DNA from: Nitratireductor sp. ZSWI3
Lineage (GTDB): Bacteria; Pseudomonadota; Alphaproteobacteria; Rhizobiales; Rhizobiaceae
DNA: 64,000 nt
Assembly (NCBI RefSeq): GCF_024655565.1
Contig: NZ_JANKOF010000006.1
Location: 1 to 64,000, forward strand
Direction of reading: 5' to 3'
Part shown: positions 51,606 through 60,170 of the stretch, piece by piece
Position numbering within the stretch: the first letter of the stretch is position 1
Layout of the letters: every line of letters begins with the position of its first letter
Notes under the pieces: model-generated
Database searches by the model: none
Told to the model about the DNA's origin: nothing
What the model saw: only the letters and a program-made list of their open reading frames with translations
Program-made: the position numbers and the translations under genes

Positions 51606-52868
51606 GAGACATAGGTGACGTTTTGTCCCGGACACATGGGTAACACTTTTCGCTTTGCGGGAGGTGTTGATGCCGTGGAAGGAGTGTTCGGTGATGGAGG
51701 AACGTATTCGCTTCGTCGGCCGTGTTCTGGACGGCGAGAGCATGAGCGAGGTGTGCCGGCAATTCGGGATATCGAGGAAGACCGGCTACAAGATCTTCAA
51801 CCGCTACCGGCAGGAAGGGCTGGAGGCGCTGACGGACCGCTCGCGGCGGCCGGTGCAGTTGCCCGAGCAGATCGAGCGGCTGATCGTCGAGAGCAAGCGG
51901 GAGAAGCCGCACTGGGGGGCGCGCAAGATCAGGGAACTGCTGGTCAGGAGGCTGGCCGGGGACGTGCGCATTCCGGCCAAGTCGACGGTGCACGCGGTGC
52001 TCGACCGGCACGGCCTGGTCAAGCGGAGCCGGCAGAGGCGCCGGATGAAGGCCGAAGGAACGCAGCTTTCCGCAGGCCTTCATCCCAATGATCTGTGGTG
52101 CGCCGACTTCAAGGGCGAGTTCAAGACCGGCAACGGCCACTACTGTTACCCCCTGACGGTCACCGACCAGGCATCGCGCATGATCCTGGCCTGCGAAGCC
52201 TTGGAATCAACAAAAGAGCAGCCGGTCATCGAGACCTTCGTGCGCCTGTTCAGGGAGCGCGGCTTGCCGGCCGCGATCCGCTCCGACAACGGCCTTCCCT
52301 TCGCCAGTCCCAACGGCCTCTACAACCTGTCGAAGCTGTCCGTGTTCTGGCTGAGACTGGGGATCGCCATCGAGCGCATCAGGCCGGGCCACCCACAACA
52401 GAACGGCCGCCACGAGCGCATGCACCGGACCCTCAAGCAGGAGACCGCCCGGCCGCCCGGCATGAACGTCCTCCAGCAGCAGGATCGGTTCGACGACTTC
52501 GTCAGCGAGTTCAACGAGGAAAGACCGCACGAAGGCATCGCCATGAGGGTTCCCGCCGAAGCCTACACACCCGCTTCACGGCCCTATGACGGGCTGCCGG
52601 ACGTGGAATACCCCTTCCACGACAAGGATATCCTCGTCACCGCATGCGGCCGCATCTGCATGATGAGGAAGAAGATCAACGTCTCGACCGTGCTGGCCGG
52701 TCAGAGGCTCGGCATCAAGGAGGTCGACGACGGCATTTGGCTCGTCTCCTTCATGCGCTATGATCTCGGATATATCGATCTGGAGCAGAGGACCTTGCAG
52801 ACAATCGACAACCCGTTCGGCACGAGGTTGTCACCCATGTCTTAGGTACATTCTGTTACCTATGTCTC
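51606..52868. mobile_element. IS481-family insertion sequence, 1263 bp, apparently intact
   Basis: Imperfect terminal inverted repeats of about 40 bp bound one transposase gene. The left end starts GAGACATAGGTGACG and continues to ACATGGGTAACA; the right end, read in reverse, starts GAGACATAGGTAACAG and continues to ACATGGGTGACA. Both ends contain a second inner copy of the ACATGGGT motif. Target-site duplication could not be settled: both outer flanks are C/G-rich and ambiguous. The right end is 20 bp from the 3' end of the tRNA-Pro gene. Confidence 0.85.
51670..52845 (+). CDS. IS481-family transposase
   Basis: A 391-residue DDE transposase. An N-terminal HTH ([20 protein letters not shown], about 20-40) and a second helix-turn-helix region ([13 protein letters not shown]) come before the rve integrase core. 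The catalytic residues are D in [11 protein letters not shown] in [10 protein letters not shown] and E in [16 protein letters not shown]-terminal Mu-type beta-barrel-like tail follows. The start at 51670 has GGGAGG five bases upstream. The reading frame is undamaged, so the element may still be mobile. Confidence 0.92.
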   Translation: MPWKECSVMEERIRFVGRVLDGESMSEVCRQFGISRKTGYKIFNRYRQEGLEALTDRSRRPVQLPEQIERLIVESKREKPHWGARKIRELLVRRLAGDVRIPAKSTVHAVLDRHGLVKRSRQRRRMKAEGTQLSAGLHPNDLWCADFKGEFKTGNGHYCYPLTVTDQASRMILACEALESTKEQPVIETFVRLFRERGLPAAIRSDNGLPFASPNGLYNLSKLSVFWLRLGIAIERIRPGHPQQNGRHERMHRTLKQETARPPGMNVLQQQDRFDDFVSEFNEERPHEGIAMRVPAEAYTPASRPYDGLPDVEYPFHDKDILVTACGRICMMRKKINVSTVLAGQRLGIKEVDDGIWLVSFMRYDLGYIDLEQRTLQTIDNPFGTRLSPMS

Positions 52869-52888
52869 CGGGCCGTACACGGATTTTC

Positions 52889-52965
52889 TGGTCGGAGTGG
52901 CAGGATTCGAACCTGCGACCCCCTCGTCCCGAACGAGGTGCGCTACCAGGCTGCGCTACACTCCG
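52889..52965 (-). tRNA. tRNA-Pro (anticodon CGG)
   Basis: All four arms fold on the reverse strand: acceptor CGGAGTG/CACTCCG, D-arm GCGC/GCGC, anticodon stem CCTCG/CGAGG with loop TTCGGGA, and T-arm GCAGG-TTCGAAT-CCTGC. The anticodon CGG is at 52931-52929, with G at position 37, as in proline tRNAs. Discriminator A and an encoded CCA end the gene, 77 nt in all. Confidence 0.97.
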
Positions 52966-53022
52966 TGACCAGACGGCGGGCTTATAGCCGCCGCATGTGA
53001 ACTGCGCAAGATCAAACCGTCT

Positions 53023-54486
53023 TCAATATGGGCTTTCCACGTCGCCCATCTCCACATAGACGGATTTCACCTGTGAATAATGGGAAAGGGCGGCGAGCGC
53101 GTTCTCCCGCCCGAAGCCGGACTGCTTGAACCCGCCGAAGGGAAGCTCCACGGGCGTCAGGTTGTAGGCGTTGATCCAGCAGGTGCCGGCCTGCAGCGCG
53201 CCGATGACGCGGTGACCACGCGAAAGGTCGCGGGTGAACACGCCGGCGGCGAGACCGAAGGGCGTGTCGTTGGCTCGCTCCACGACCTCCTCCTCCGTCT
53301 CGAAGGCCAGCAGGCTCATGACCGGACCGAAGATTTCCTCGCGGGCGATTCGCATGTCGTCGCGCACCTTTGTGAAGATGGTGGGCGAGACGTAGAAGCC
53401 GCTCTCGAAGCCCTGCAGCCGGGGCGCATCGCCGCCGAGGTGGAGGCTCGCGCCTTCCTCCGTGCCGATCTCGATGTAACGCATCACCTTGTCGTGCTGC
53501 GCCTTGCTGATCAGCGGGCCGAGATGGGTCTCCGGATCGAGCGGGTCGCCCAGGCGGATCGCCTTGGTGCGTTCGGTGAGCCGGGCGAGGAAACGGTCGT
53601 AGACCCCCTTCTGCACGAAGACGCGGGTTCCGTTCGAGCAGATCTGGCCGGTCGAGTAGAAATTGCCCAGCATCGCCCCGCCGACGGCGTTTTCCACGTC
53701 GGCATCGTCGAAGACGATCAGCGGCGACTTGCCGCCGAGCTCCATGGTCGCGTGCTTCATGTGGCTGCCGGCGAGCGCCTGAACCTTCTTGCCGGTCTCG
53801 ACCGAGCCGGTGAGCGAGACCTTGGCGACGGCCGGGTGCGCGACGAGGGCGGCGCCGACGTCGCCGAGCCCCTGGACGACGTTGAAGAGCCCGTCCGGCA
53901 GGCCCGCCTCGGTGAAGATCTCGGCAAGCTTCAGCGCCGACAGCGGCGTGAGCTCCGATGGCTTGAAGATCATCGCATTGCCCATGGCGAGCGCCGGCGC
54001 CGATTTCCAGCCGGCGATCTGGATCGGATAGTTCCAGGCGCCGATGCCGACGCAGACGCCGAGCGGCTCATGCCGCGTGTAACCGAAGGAGCCGCCCAGC
54101 TCGACCTGCGCGCCGGTGAAGGCGGCGACCGCTCCGCCGAAGAACTCCAGCGCCTCGGCCGCCGACGGCGCATCGGCGACCAGCGTCTCCTGCAGGGCCT
54201 TGCCGGTGTTGAGCGTCTCGAGCCGCGCCAGCTCTTCGTTCCGCGCGAGGATGAGATCGGCCGCCCGGCGCAGGATGCGCCCGCGCTCGACCGGCTTCAG
54301 CCGCGCCCAGGCCGGCTGCGCGTTGCGCGCCGCCTCGACGGCGAGCGCGACGATGTTGCCGGTGGCCGAATGGATCCGCGCGATCGCCTCGCCGGTGGCC
54401 GGGTAAAGAATGTCGATGGCCGTGCCCTGATCGTCCTCGACGTAGCGGCCGTTGATATAGTGCGATGCTTTCGGTTGGGCGCGCAT
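53023..54486 (-). CDS. betB: Betaine aldehyde dehydrogenase
   Basis: A 487-residue aldehyde dehydrogenase, near the E. coli BetB length of 490. The catalytic Glu is in [10 protein letters not shown] and the nucleophilic Cys in [29 protein letters not shown] and [20 protein letters not shown] are typical of betaine aldehyde dehydrogenases. It oxidises betaine aldehyde to glycine betaine with NAD(P)+, giving an osmoprotectant or carbon source. It is the third gene of the reverse operon after betI and betA, 77 bases from betA. GGAG lies six bases before the ATG. Confidence 0.94.
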   Translation of the reverse strand: MRAQPKASHYINGRYVEDDQGTAIDILYPATGEAIARIHSATGNIVALAVEAARNAQPAWARLKPVERGRILRRAADLILARNEELARLETLNTGKALQETLVADAPSAAEALEFFGGAVAAFTGAQVELGGSFGYTRHEPLGVCVGIGAWNYPIQIAGWKSAPALAMGNAMIFKPSELTPLSALKLAEIFTEAGLPDGLFNVVQGLGDVGAALVAHPAVAKVSLTGSVETGKKVQALAGSHMKHATMELGGKSPLIVFDDADVENAVGGAMLGNFYSTGQICSNGTRVFVQKGVYDRFLARLTERTKAIRLGDPLDPETHLGPLISKAQHDKVMRYIEIGTEEGASLHLGGDAPRLQGFESGFYVSPTIFTKVRDDMRIAREEIFGPVMSLLAFETEEEVVERANDTPFGLAAGVFTRDLSRGHRVIGALQAGTCWINAYNLTPVELPFGGFKQSGFGRENALAALSHYSQVKSVYVEMGDVESPY

Positions 54487-54563
54487 GGTTGGCTCCGCTT
54501 GGTTTTCCGGTCGTGCCGCATTGGTTGCTGATGCCGGGCCGAGAGGCTCGGCCGAAACATGTC

Positions 54564-56216
54564 CTATCGGTCGGACTCCCGCCAGCGCGGGTTGATCCAG
54601 GGTTCCTGGTTCGACGGCGCGAGCGGCGTCCTGCCCAGGATATGGTCGGCTGCCTTCTCGCCCACCATGATGGAAGGCGCGTTCAGGTTGCCGTTGGTGA
54701 TGCGCGGGAAGATCGAGGAATCGGCGACCCGCAACCCCTCGACGCCGATCACACGGCATTCATTGTCCACCACGCTCATCGCATCGTCCCTGGCGCCCAT
54801 GCGGCACGTTCCGCAGGGATGATAGGCGCTTTCGGCGTGCTCGCGTATGAAATCGTCGAGCGCCGCATCCGATCCCACGGCATCGCCCGGCGCGATCTCC
54901 AGGCCGCGATACGGATCGAACGCGGCCTGGGAGAAGATTTCCCGCGTCAGTCGTATGCAGCGACGGAAATCGCTCCAGTCGTCCGGATGCGACATGTAGT
55001 TGAAGCGGATCTGTGGCGTCTGCCAGGCGTCGGGCGAGGCGAGGCGGATCGTGCCGCGCGACTTCGACCGCATCGGCCCGACATGGGCCTGAAAGCCGTG
55101 ACCTTGCGCAGCTGCCTTGCCATCGTAGCGAATGGCGACGGGCAGGAAATGGTACTGGATGTCGGGATAATCGACACCCGCCGCGGAGCGCAGGAAGGCG
55201 CCCGCCTCGAAATGGTTCGAGGTGCCGAGCCCGCTCTTGAAGAACAGCCACTGGGCGCCGATCAATGCTTTGGAAAGGAGGTTGAGTTTTGAGTAGAGCG
55301 TGATCGGCTGCAGCGACTGCTGCTGGATGTAGAGCTCCAGATGGTCCTGCAGATTGCTGCCGACGCCCGGCCGGTCGGCGATAACGGCGATCCCGTTGTG
55401 CCGCAAGTGATCGGCAGGGCCGATGCCGGACAGCATCAGCAGCTTTGGCGAATTGATCGCCGAGGCTGCGACGATCACTTCACGCCGGGCCTTAACGAGC
55501 TGAATCTTCTTGTGAGCTTCGATCTCGACGCCGACAGCGCGTTGATTCTCCACGACAACACGTCGGGCAAAGCCGTTGAGGAGACTCACGTTCTGCCGCT
55601 TCAGCGCCGGTTTGAGATAGGCATTCGCAGCCGACCAGCGGCGACCCCGGTGGATCGTCTGCTCCAGGGCGCCGAAGCCTTCCTGCTTGCTGCCATTGTA
55701 GTCCTGCGTCAGCTCGAACCCGGCCTGGCGGCCTGCTTCGAGGAAGGCGGCAAAGAGCGGATTGTCGCGCGGCCCGCGCCGCACGTGAAGCGGCCCTCCT
55801 GTGCCGCGCCAGCCGGCTTCGCCGTCCGCTGCGCTCTCCATCCGCTTGAAGTAGGGCAGCACGTCGGCATAGGCCCAGCCGGCGGCTCCCTGCTCGGCCC
55901 AGTGGTCGAAGTCGCGCGCGTGGCCGCGCACATAGACCATGCCGTTGATGGACGAGGATCCGCCGACCACCTTGCCGCGCGGCGTGGCGAGCACCCGGCC
56001 GCCCAGATGCGGTTCCGGCTCGCTCTTAAAGCCCCAATCGTAGCGCGCCATGTTCATCGGGAAGGAGAGGGCGGCGGGCATCTGGATGAAGGGGCCGAAA
56101 TCGCTGCCGCCATATTCGATGACGATGACGGAATGCCGCCCGTCCTCCGACAGGCGATAGGCGAGGGCGGAGCCGGCGGAGCCCGAGCCGACGATGACGA
56201 AATCGGCTTCAAGCAC
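54564..56216 (-). CDS. betA: Choline dehydrogenase (GTG start)
   Basis: A 550-residue GMC oxidoreductase. The FAD-binding loop is [15 protein letters not shown] (about 8-22), GMC signature 1 is [18 protein letters not shown], and signature 2 contains [17 protein letters not shown]; the active-site His is in [10 protein letters not shown]. Length agrees with rhizobial BetA (about 549). The GTG at 56216 overlaps the end of betI by eight bases and has GGAG eight bases upstream. It oxidises choline to betaine aldehyde at the membrane. Confidence 0.93.
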   Translation of the reverse strand: MLEADFVIVGSGSAGSALAYRLSEDGRHSVIVIEYGGSDFGPFIQMPAALSFPMNMARYDWGFKSEPEPHLGGRVLATPRGKVVGGSSSINGMVYVRGHARDFDHWAEQGAAGWAYADVLPYFKRMESAADGEAGWRGTGGPLHVRRGPRDNPLFAAFLEAGRQAGFELTQDYNGSKQEGFGALEQTIHRGRRWSAANAYLKPALKRQNVSLLNGFARRVVVENQRAVGVEIEAHKKIQLVKARREVIVAASAINSPKLLMLSGIGPADHLRHNGIAVIADRPGVGSNLQDHLELYIQQQSLQPITLYSKLNLLSKALIGAQWLFFKSGLGTSNHFEAGAFLRSAAGVDYPDIQYHFLPVAIRYDGKAAAQGHGFQAHVGPMRSKSRGTIRLASPDAWQTPQIRFNYMSHPDDWSDFRRCIRLTREIFSQAAFDPYRGLEIAPGDAVGSDAALDDFIREHAESAYHPCGTCRMGARDDAMSVVDNECRVIGVEGLRVADSSIFPRITNGNLNAPSIMVGEKAADHILGRTPLAPSNQEPWINPRWRESDR

Positions 56217-56796
56217 GGCGGGCGCTCCGGGCCAGCGCGGTGTCGAGATAATCCTCGACGAGGTCGATCGCTGCCATGGAATCGGCCGCGCCTTCGCCGA
56301 GGGCACGGCGCAGATAGAGCCCGTCGATCAGCGCCGCGATACCCCTCGCGGTGCGCACCGCGCCGGCGCGCGGCAGATGGGTGAGGCCGCTCAGAAGATC
56401 GCTGTGAAGCCGCCGCACATAGATGCGGAACAGACGGCCGAGCGCCGCGTTGCGCCGCGCCTCGACATAGAAGGCGAGCCAGGCGGCGATGATCTCCGGC
56501 CGGAATTGCCCTTGCGAGAGATTGACCTGAATGACGGCGCGGACGCGATCGGCGCCGGACAGGCCGTGGACGGCGGTGCGCACCTCCAGGCCGAGCTCGG
56601 CCAGGATGTGGCGCATGGTAGCGAAGAGCAGGTCGTCCTTGCCGCCGAAATAGTGATGCGCGAGCGCGGCCGATACGCCGGCGCGGCCGGCGATGTCGGC
56701 CATGGTGACGTCGAGCGCGCCATGCTCGCCGATGGCAATGATGGTCGCATCAATGAGCGCACGGCGGCGGATGGGTTCCATTCCAATCTTTGGCAT
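56209..56796 (-). CDS. betI: Transcriptional repressor BetI (TetR family)
   Basis: A 195-residue TetR regulator. The N-terminus [19 protein letters not shown] is nearly that of rhizobial BetI, followed by the HTH ([20 protein letters not shown]) and the conserved C-terminal [20 protein letters not shown]. It represses the bet genes in the absence of choline. It is the first gene of the operon; a 20-bp palindrome 15 bases upstream is its presumable operator. The start at 56796 is chosen by similarity to BetI; ATGs further upstream lie in the operator region. Confidence 0.92.
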   Translation of the reverse strand: MPKIGMEPIRRRALIDATIIAIGEHGALDVTMADIAGRAGVSAALAHHYFGGKDDLLFATMRHILAELGLEVRTAVHGLSGADRVRAVIQVNLSQGQFRPEIIAAWLAFYVEARRNAALGRLFRIYVRRLHSDLLSGLTHLPRAGAVRTARGIAALIDGLYLRRALGEGAADSMAAIDLVEDYLDTALARSARRA

Positions 56797-56810
56797 AAGC
56801 ATTCTTATAA

Positions 56811-56830
56811 TTGATTGATGAGTCAATCAA
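56811..56830. promoter_or_regulatory. BetI operator
   Basis: TTGATTGA-TGAG-TCAATCAA: perfect 8-bp arms around four bases, 15 bases upstream of the betI start. TTGATTGA/TCAATCAA half-sites are the pattern known for BetI binding in proteobacteria. Confidence 0.75.
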
Positions 56831-56918
56831 GAAAAAAGAGCGGTGGAGCGATGTCGCGCAGAACGAAGCGGGAGGCTCACGGTGCCGGAACCCCGGCTGA
56901 CGTCAAATTAGTTCATGC

Positions 56919-56947
56919 TTGAACAGTATTGTGATCGGCACTATGTT
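56919..56947 (+). promoter_or_regulatory. Candidate sigma-70 promoter of the thiolase gene
   Basis: TTGAAC (56919-56924), a 17-bp spacer and TATGTT (56942-56947), ending 60 bases before the thiolase ATG. Both hexamers match the consensus at four or more positions. Confidence 0.5.
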
Positions 56948-57007
56948 CGCCGGCGTGCTATCCAAGCTTCTGCGCCGGAAGGCGCTCGCAACCGCCGGGA
57001 GGCAGAG

Positions 57008-58174
57008 ATGACCGCATGCATCGTGGGCTGGGCCCATTCGAATTTCGGCAAGCTGGCCGATGTGACCCTCGAGGGGCTGATCGTCAAGGTGGCGCGCGAG
57101 GCACTGGAGCATGCGGGCATCGGCCCCGAGGACGTGGACGAGATCGTTCTCGGCCATTTCAATGCGGGCTTTTCCGCCCAGGATTTTACCGCCAGCCTGG
57201 TGCTGCAGGCCGATGACGGCCTGCGCTTCAAGCCGGCGACGCGCGTCGAGAACGCCTGCGCGACGGGCTCCGCCGCCGTACGGCAGGGAACGCGGGCGAT
57301 CGCCGCCAATGCGGCGCGCATCGTGCTGGTGGTGGGTGCCGAGCAGATGACGACGACGCCGGGCCCGGAGATCGGCAAGAATCTTCTCAAGGCTTCCTAC
57401 CTGCCTGAGGAAGGAGACATTCCGGGCGGCTTCGCCGGTGTGTTCGGCAAGATCGCCGACGCCTATTTCCAGAAATACGGCGACCAGTCCGACGCCCTGG
57501 CGCGGATCGCCGCCAAGAACCACAAGAACGGTGTCGACAATCCCTATGCGCAGATGCGCAAGGATCTGGGCTACGAGTTCTGCCGCCATGAGAGCGAACG
57601 CAATCCCTTCGTCGCGGGACCGCTGAAGCGCACCGACTGCTCGCTGGTCTCCGATGGTGCTGCGGCGATCGTTCTGGCCGACACGCAGACGGCTTTGTCC
57701 ATGCGCCGTGCCGTCGCCTTCCGCGCCAACGAGCACGTGCAGGACTTCCTGCCCATGTCGAAGCGCGACATCCTTCTGTTCGAAGGGTGCGAGGAAGCCT
57801 GGACGCGGGCGCTGAAGAGGGCCGGCGTGGCGCTCGACGACCTGTCCTTCGTCGAGACGCATGACTGCTTCACCATTGCCGAGCTGATCGAATACGAAGC
57901 GATGGGACTGGCAAGACGCGGCGAGGGTGCGCGCATCGCGCTTGAAGGCCAGGCCGAGAAGGACGGTCGCCTGCCGGTCAACCCCTCGGGAGGGCTGAAG
58001 GCCAAGGGGCACCCGATCGGCGCCACCGGCGTTTCCATGCATGCGCTGACGGCGATGCAGCTCATGAACGAGGCCGGCGGCATCCAGATTCCCGGTGCCA
58101 AGCTCGGCGGCATCTTCAACATGGGCGGCGCCGCGGTGGCGAACTACGTGTCGATCCTCGAACGGATCAAGTGA
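57008..58174 (+). CDS. Thiolase (acetyl-CoA acetyltransferase family)
   Basis: A 388-residue thiolase. The nucleophilic Cys is in VENACATGSAAV (about 86-97); the second active-site region GHPIGATGVSMHAL is intact near 335, together with NPSGGLKAKG, and ETHDCFTIAELI is in the SCP2/thiolase subgroup style. Unlike the gene at 29700 this enzyme keeps all catalytic residues. It is a single gene beside the bet operon; substrate unknown. The start at 57008 has GGGAGG upstream, and the frame before it has no ribosome site. Confidence 0.9.
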   Translation: MTACIVGWAHSNFGKLADVTLEGLIVKVAREALEHAGIGPEDVDEIVLGHFNAGFSAQDFTASLVLQADDGLRFKPATRVENACATGSAAVRQGTRAIAANAARIVLVVGAEQMTTTPGPEIGKNLLKASYLPEEGDIPGGFAGVFGKIADAYFQKYGDQSDALARIAAKNHKNGVDNPYAQMRKDLGYEFCRHESERNPFVAGPLKRTDCSLVSDGAAAIVLADTQTALSMRRAVAFRANEHVQDFLPMSKRDILLFEGCEEAWTRALKRAGVALDDLSFVETHDCFTIAELIEYEAMGLARRGEGARIALEGQAEKDGRLPVNPSGGLKAKGHPIGATGVSMHALTAMQLMNEAGGIQIPGAKLGGIFNMGGAAVANYVSILERIK

Positions 58175-58970
58175 CGGGTTCTCCCGTTTTCGCTCCCGGA
58201 TATCCGAGGCCGGCCGAGGCATCGGCGACCGGCCAGAGATCGAGCCGGCCATAGCCCGGAATCTTCACGGCCGGGCGCAGGATGTCTATTCCGGCGACCA
58301 GGCCGAGAAAATGGAGCTCGATGCCGGTTCTGACACCGGCCGCAAAGCCGGCGAGGCCGCCGAGGGAGAGGTGGATCGAGGACCAGTCGGGAGCATGGTC
58401 GAAGGCGAGAAGGCCTGGACGATAATCGCGCCCCACCGCAGTCGGCGGCAGTTCGGCCCGCAGGCCGGGCACCGAGCGCAGGACATGCGCAGTGAAGGAG
58501 TTTGAGTTCGGTCCAGGCCACAGGCCGTAGTCGCCGTGCCTTGAAAAGGGATAGGCGGTGATCGCCGCTTCGACATCGGGAATGAGGCGCTCGGCTTCCT
58601 CGCCCCTGATCGCCGCCACGATGAAGGGCGTGTTGGAATACCAGCGCGCGTCCGCCGCATAGGCATTGCGCCGCACCGGCAGGCCCCATCCGACCTTGTC
58701 ATAGCGATCGTAGGTGGCCGCTGCGCGCTTCTTGACGACGATCCAGCTGTGGACCGAAAGACCGCCTTTCAGGCCGCCGGTGCGGGCGGCGAGCACGTAG
58801 ATGGCCGGCGTGTCGTCCGCCGTGGCGGAGGGCAGGATCCCGCTTGCCGACCAATTCGCCTCGCGCCAGGAGGCCGGACGGTCCTGCAAGGCCCACCAAC
58901 CGAGCGAGGCGGAGGCTGGAAGAAGGAAAACGATGACGAGAAAGGCAATTGTGCGCTTGAAAATCGGCAT
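58167..58970 (-). CDS. DUF3750-type membrane-anchored protein of unknown function
   Basis: A 267-residue protein. One hydrophobic helix at about 7-27 is followed by a periplasmic part. It has YVLAARTGGLKGGLSVHSWI, WYSNTPFIVAAIRG and YGLWPGPNSNSFTAHVLR, the conserved segments I associate with DUF3750. The histidine, asparagine and serine in these segments suggest an enzyme, perhaps cysteine-independent amidase-like, but that is a guess. The start at 58970 is the methionine before the signal anchor and has only a weak ribosome site. The 3' end overlaps the thiolase gene by eight bases, convergently. Confidence 0.65.
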   Translation of the reverse strand: MPIFKRTIAFLVIVFLLPASASLGWWALQDRPASWREANWSASGILPSATADDTPAIYVLAARTGGLKGGLSVHSWIVVKKRAAATYDRYDKVGWGLPVRRNAYAADARWYSNTPFIVAAIRGEEAERLIPDVEAAITAYPFSRHGDYGLWPGPNSNSFTAHVLRSVPGLRAELPPTAVGRDYRPGLLAFDHAPDWSSIHLSLGGLAGFAAGVRTGIELHFLGLVAGIDILRPAVKIPGYGRLDLWPVADASAGLGYPGAKTGEPVT

Positions 58971-59031
58971 GGGCACCAGTCTATTGGCCGCGAAGCATTG
59001 ACGGTGGATCAGGCCCGCGAAATGGGGTGAA

Positions 59032-60051
59032 ATGATGAGCAATCCGGTTCTGGTTGAAGTGCTGCGCGGCAGCGTCGTCGAGAGCAGGCATCGAGGCGCG
59101 GTGGCCGTGCTGGATGCCGACGGCAAGGTTGTGGCGGGCTGGGGCGACATCGACCGCCCGGTCTTTCCGCGCTCGGCCGTCAAGGCGATCCAGGCGCTGC
59201 CGCTGCTCGAAAGCGGCACTGCCGATGCCTACGGCTTTGCCGACAAGGAGATCGCGCTCGCCTGTGCCTCCCATTCCGCAGAGCCGGAGCACGTGCACCT
59301 TGCCACCGACATGTTGGCGAGGGCGGGACTGCAGGTTGCGGATCTGGAGTGCGGGGCGCACTGGTCGCTGCGCCAGGAGGTGGCGATCGAGCAGGCGCGC
59401 GCGATTTCGCAGCCGACGGCGGCCCACAACAACTGCTCTGGAAAGCACGCCGGATTCCTGTGCACATGCCGCCACCTGGGCGAGGATCATCACGGTTACG
59501 TCACGCTCGGTCATCCGGCACAGGAGGCCGTGCGCGAGGCGATGGAAGCGGTGACGGGGGCGCCGCACTCGCTCGACGTCTGCGGCACGGACGGCTGCTC
59601 GATACCGACCTATGCGGTGCCGCTCAGGGCGCTGGCGCGGGGTTTCGCCCGGCTGGCGACCGGGACGGGCCTTGGCCCGCAGCGGGCGAGGGCCGCCCAG
59701 CGCATCTTCTCGGCCTGCATGGCGGAGCCCTTTTATGTGGCCGGCACCAACCGCGCCGACACCATGATGATGGGCCGGGGAAAGGGGCGCATCTTCACCA
59801 AGATGGGGGCGGAGGGCGTGTTCTGCGCGGCGGTCCCCGAGCTGGGCCTCGGGATCGCGCTCAAATGCGACGACGGCGCGGACCGCGCCTCCGAGGTGAT
59901 GGTGGCGCAGGTCCTGGCGCTGCTTCTGGGCGAGACAGAGCCGCTGGCGGTCGAGTTGCGCCAGATGGCGCGGCCGGCAATCACCACCCGGCGCGGCATG
60001 GAAGTGGGTGGCCTGCAGCCGTCCGAGGCGCTGGCGCGGCTGTCCCGCTAG
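59032..60051 (+). CDS. Class 3 L-asparaginase (rhizobial ReAV type)
   Basis: A 339-residue Asparaginase_II family protein (PF06089), unrelated to E. coli AnsA/AnsB. The key residues known from Rhizobium etli ReAV are at identical positions if counted from the first Met: S48 and K51 (RSAVK), S80, C135 and K138 (NNCSGKHAGF), and C189 (DGCSIP); the cysteines and K138 bind zinc. It hydrolyses asparagine to aspartate and ammonia in the cytoplasm. Either of two adjacent ATGs may start it. The TAG stop is the first part of an intergenic repeat. Confidence 0.9.
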   Translation: MMSNPVLVEVLRGSVVESRHRGAVAVLDADGKVVAGWGDIDRPVFPRSAVKAIQALPLLESGTADAYGFADKEIALACASHSAEPEHVHLATDMLARAGLQVADLECGAHWSLRQEVAIEQARAISQPTAAHNNCSGKHAGFLCTCRHLGEDHHGYVTLGHPAQEAVREAMEAVTGAPHSLDVCGTDGCSIPTYAVPLRALARGFARLATGTGLGPQRARAAQRIFSACMAEPFYVAGTNRADTMMMGRGKGRIFTKMGAEGVFCAAVPELGLGIALKCDDGADRASEVMVAQVLALLLGETEPLAVELRQMARPAITTRRGMEVGGLQPSEALARLSR

Positions 60052-60153
60052 ATCGGTTCATCGTTTCACGGAAACGTTGTCCCGGTCTATCTCTTTGTTT
60101 TTCCGCATTTATGCCGTCGTCAGGTGATTCCACCTGACTGCAAAATGCCCTAG
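60048..60153. repeat. RIME-like intergenic repeat, 106 bp
   Basis: Bounded by CTAG on both sides (60048-60051 and 60150-60153). It contains two hairpins: CGTTTC-ACG-GAAACG (60062-60076) and TCAGGTG-ATTC-CACCTGA (60120-60137). Start (CTAGATCGGTTCATCGTTTC) and end (AAATGCCCTAGA) match an element common between genes of Brucella and rhizobia. It fills the space between the convergent asparaginase and Tat-protein genes and gives the former its stop codon. Confidence 0.75.
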
Positions 60154-60170
60154 AACGGACGAGCGAGGCT

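Noticed and set aside
51566-52888. Genomic island or integrase linked to tRNA-Pro
   Set aside because: Only an IS element lies there; no phage-type integrase and no direct repeat of the tRNA 3' end were seen in the window.
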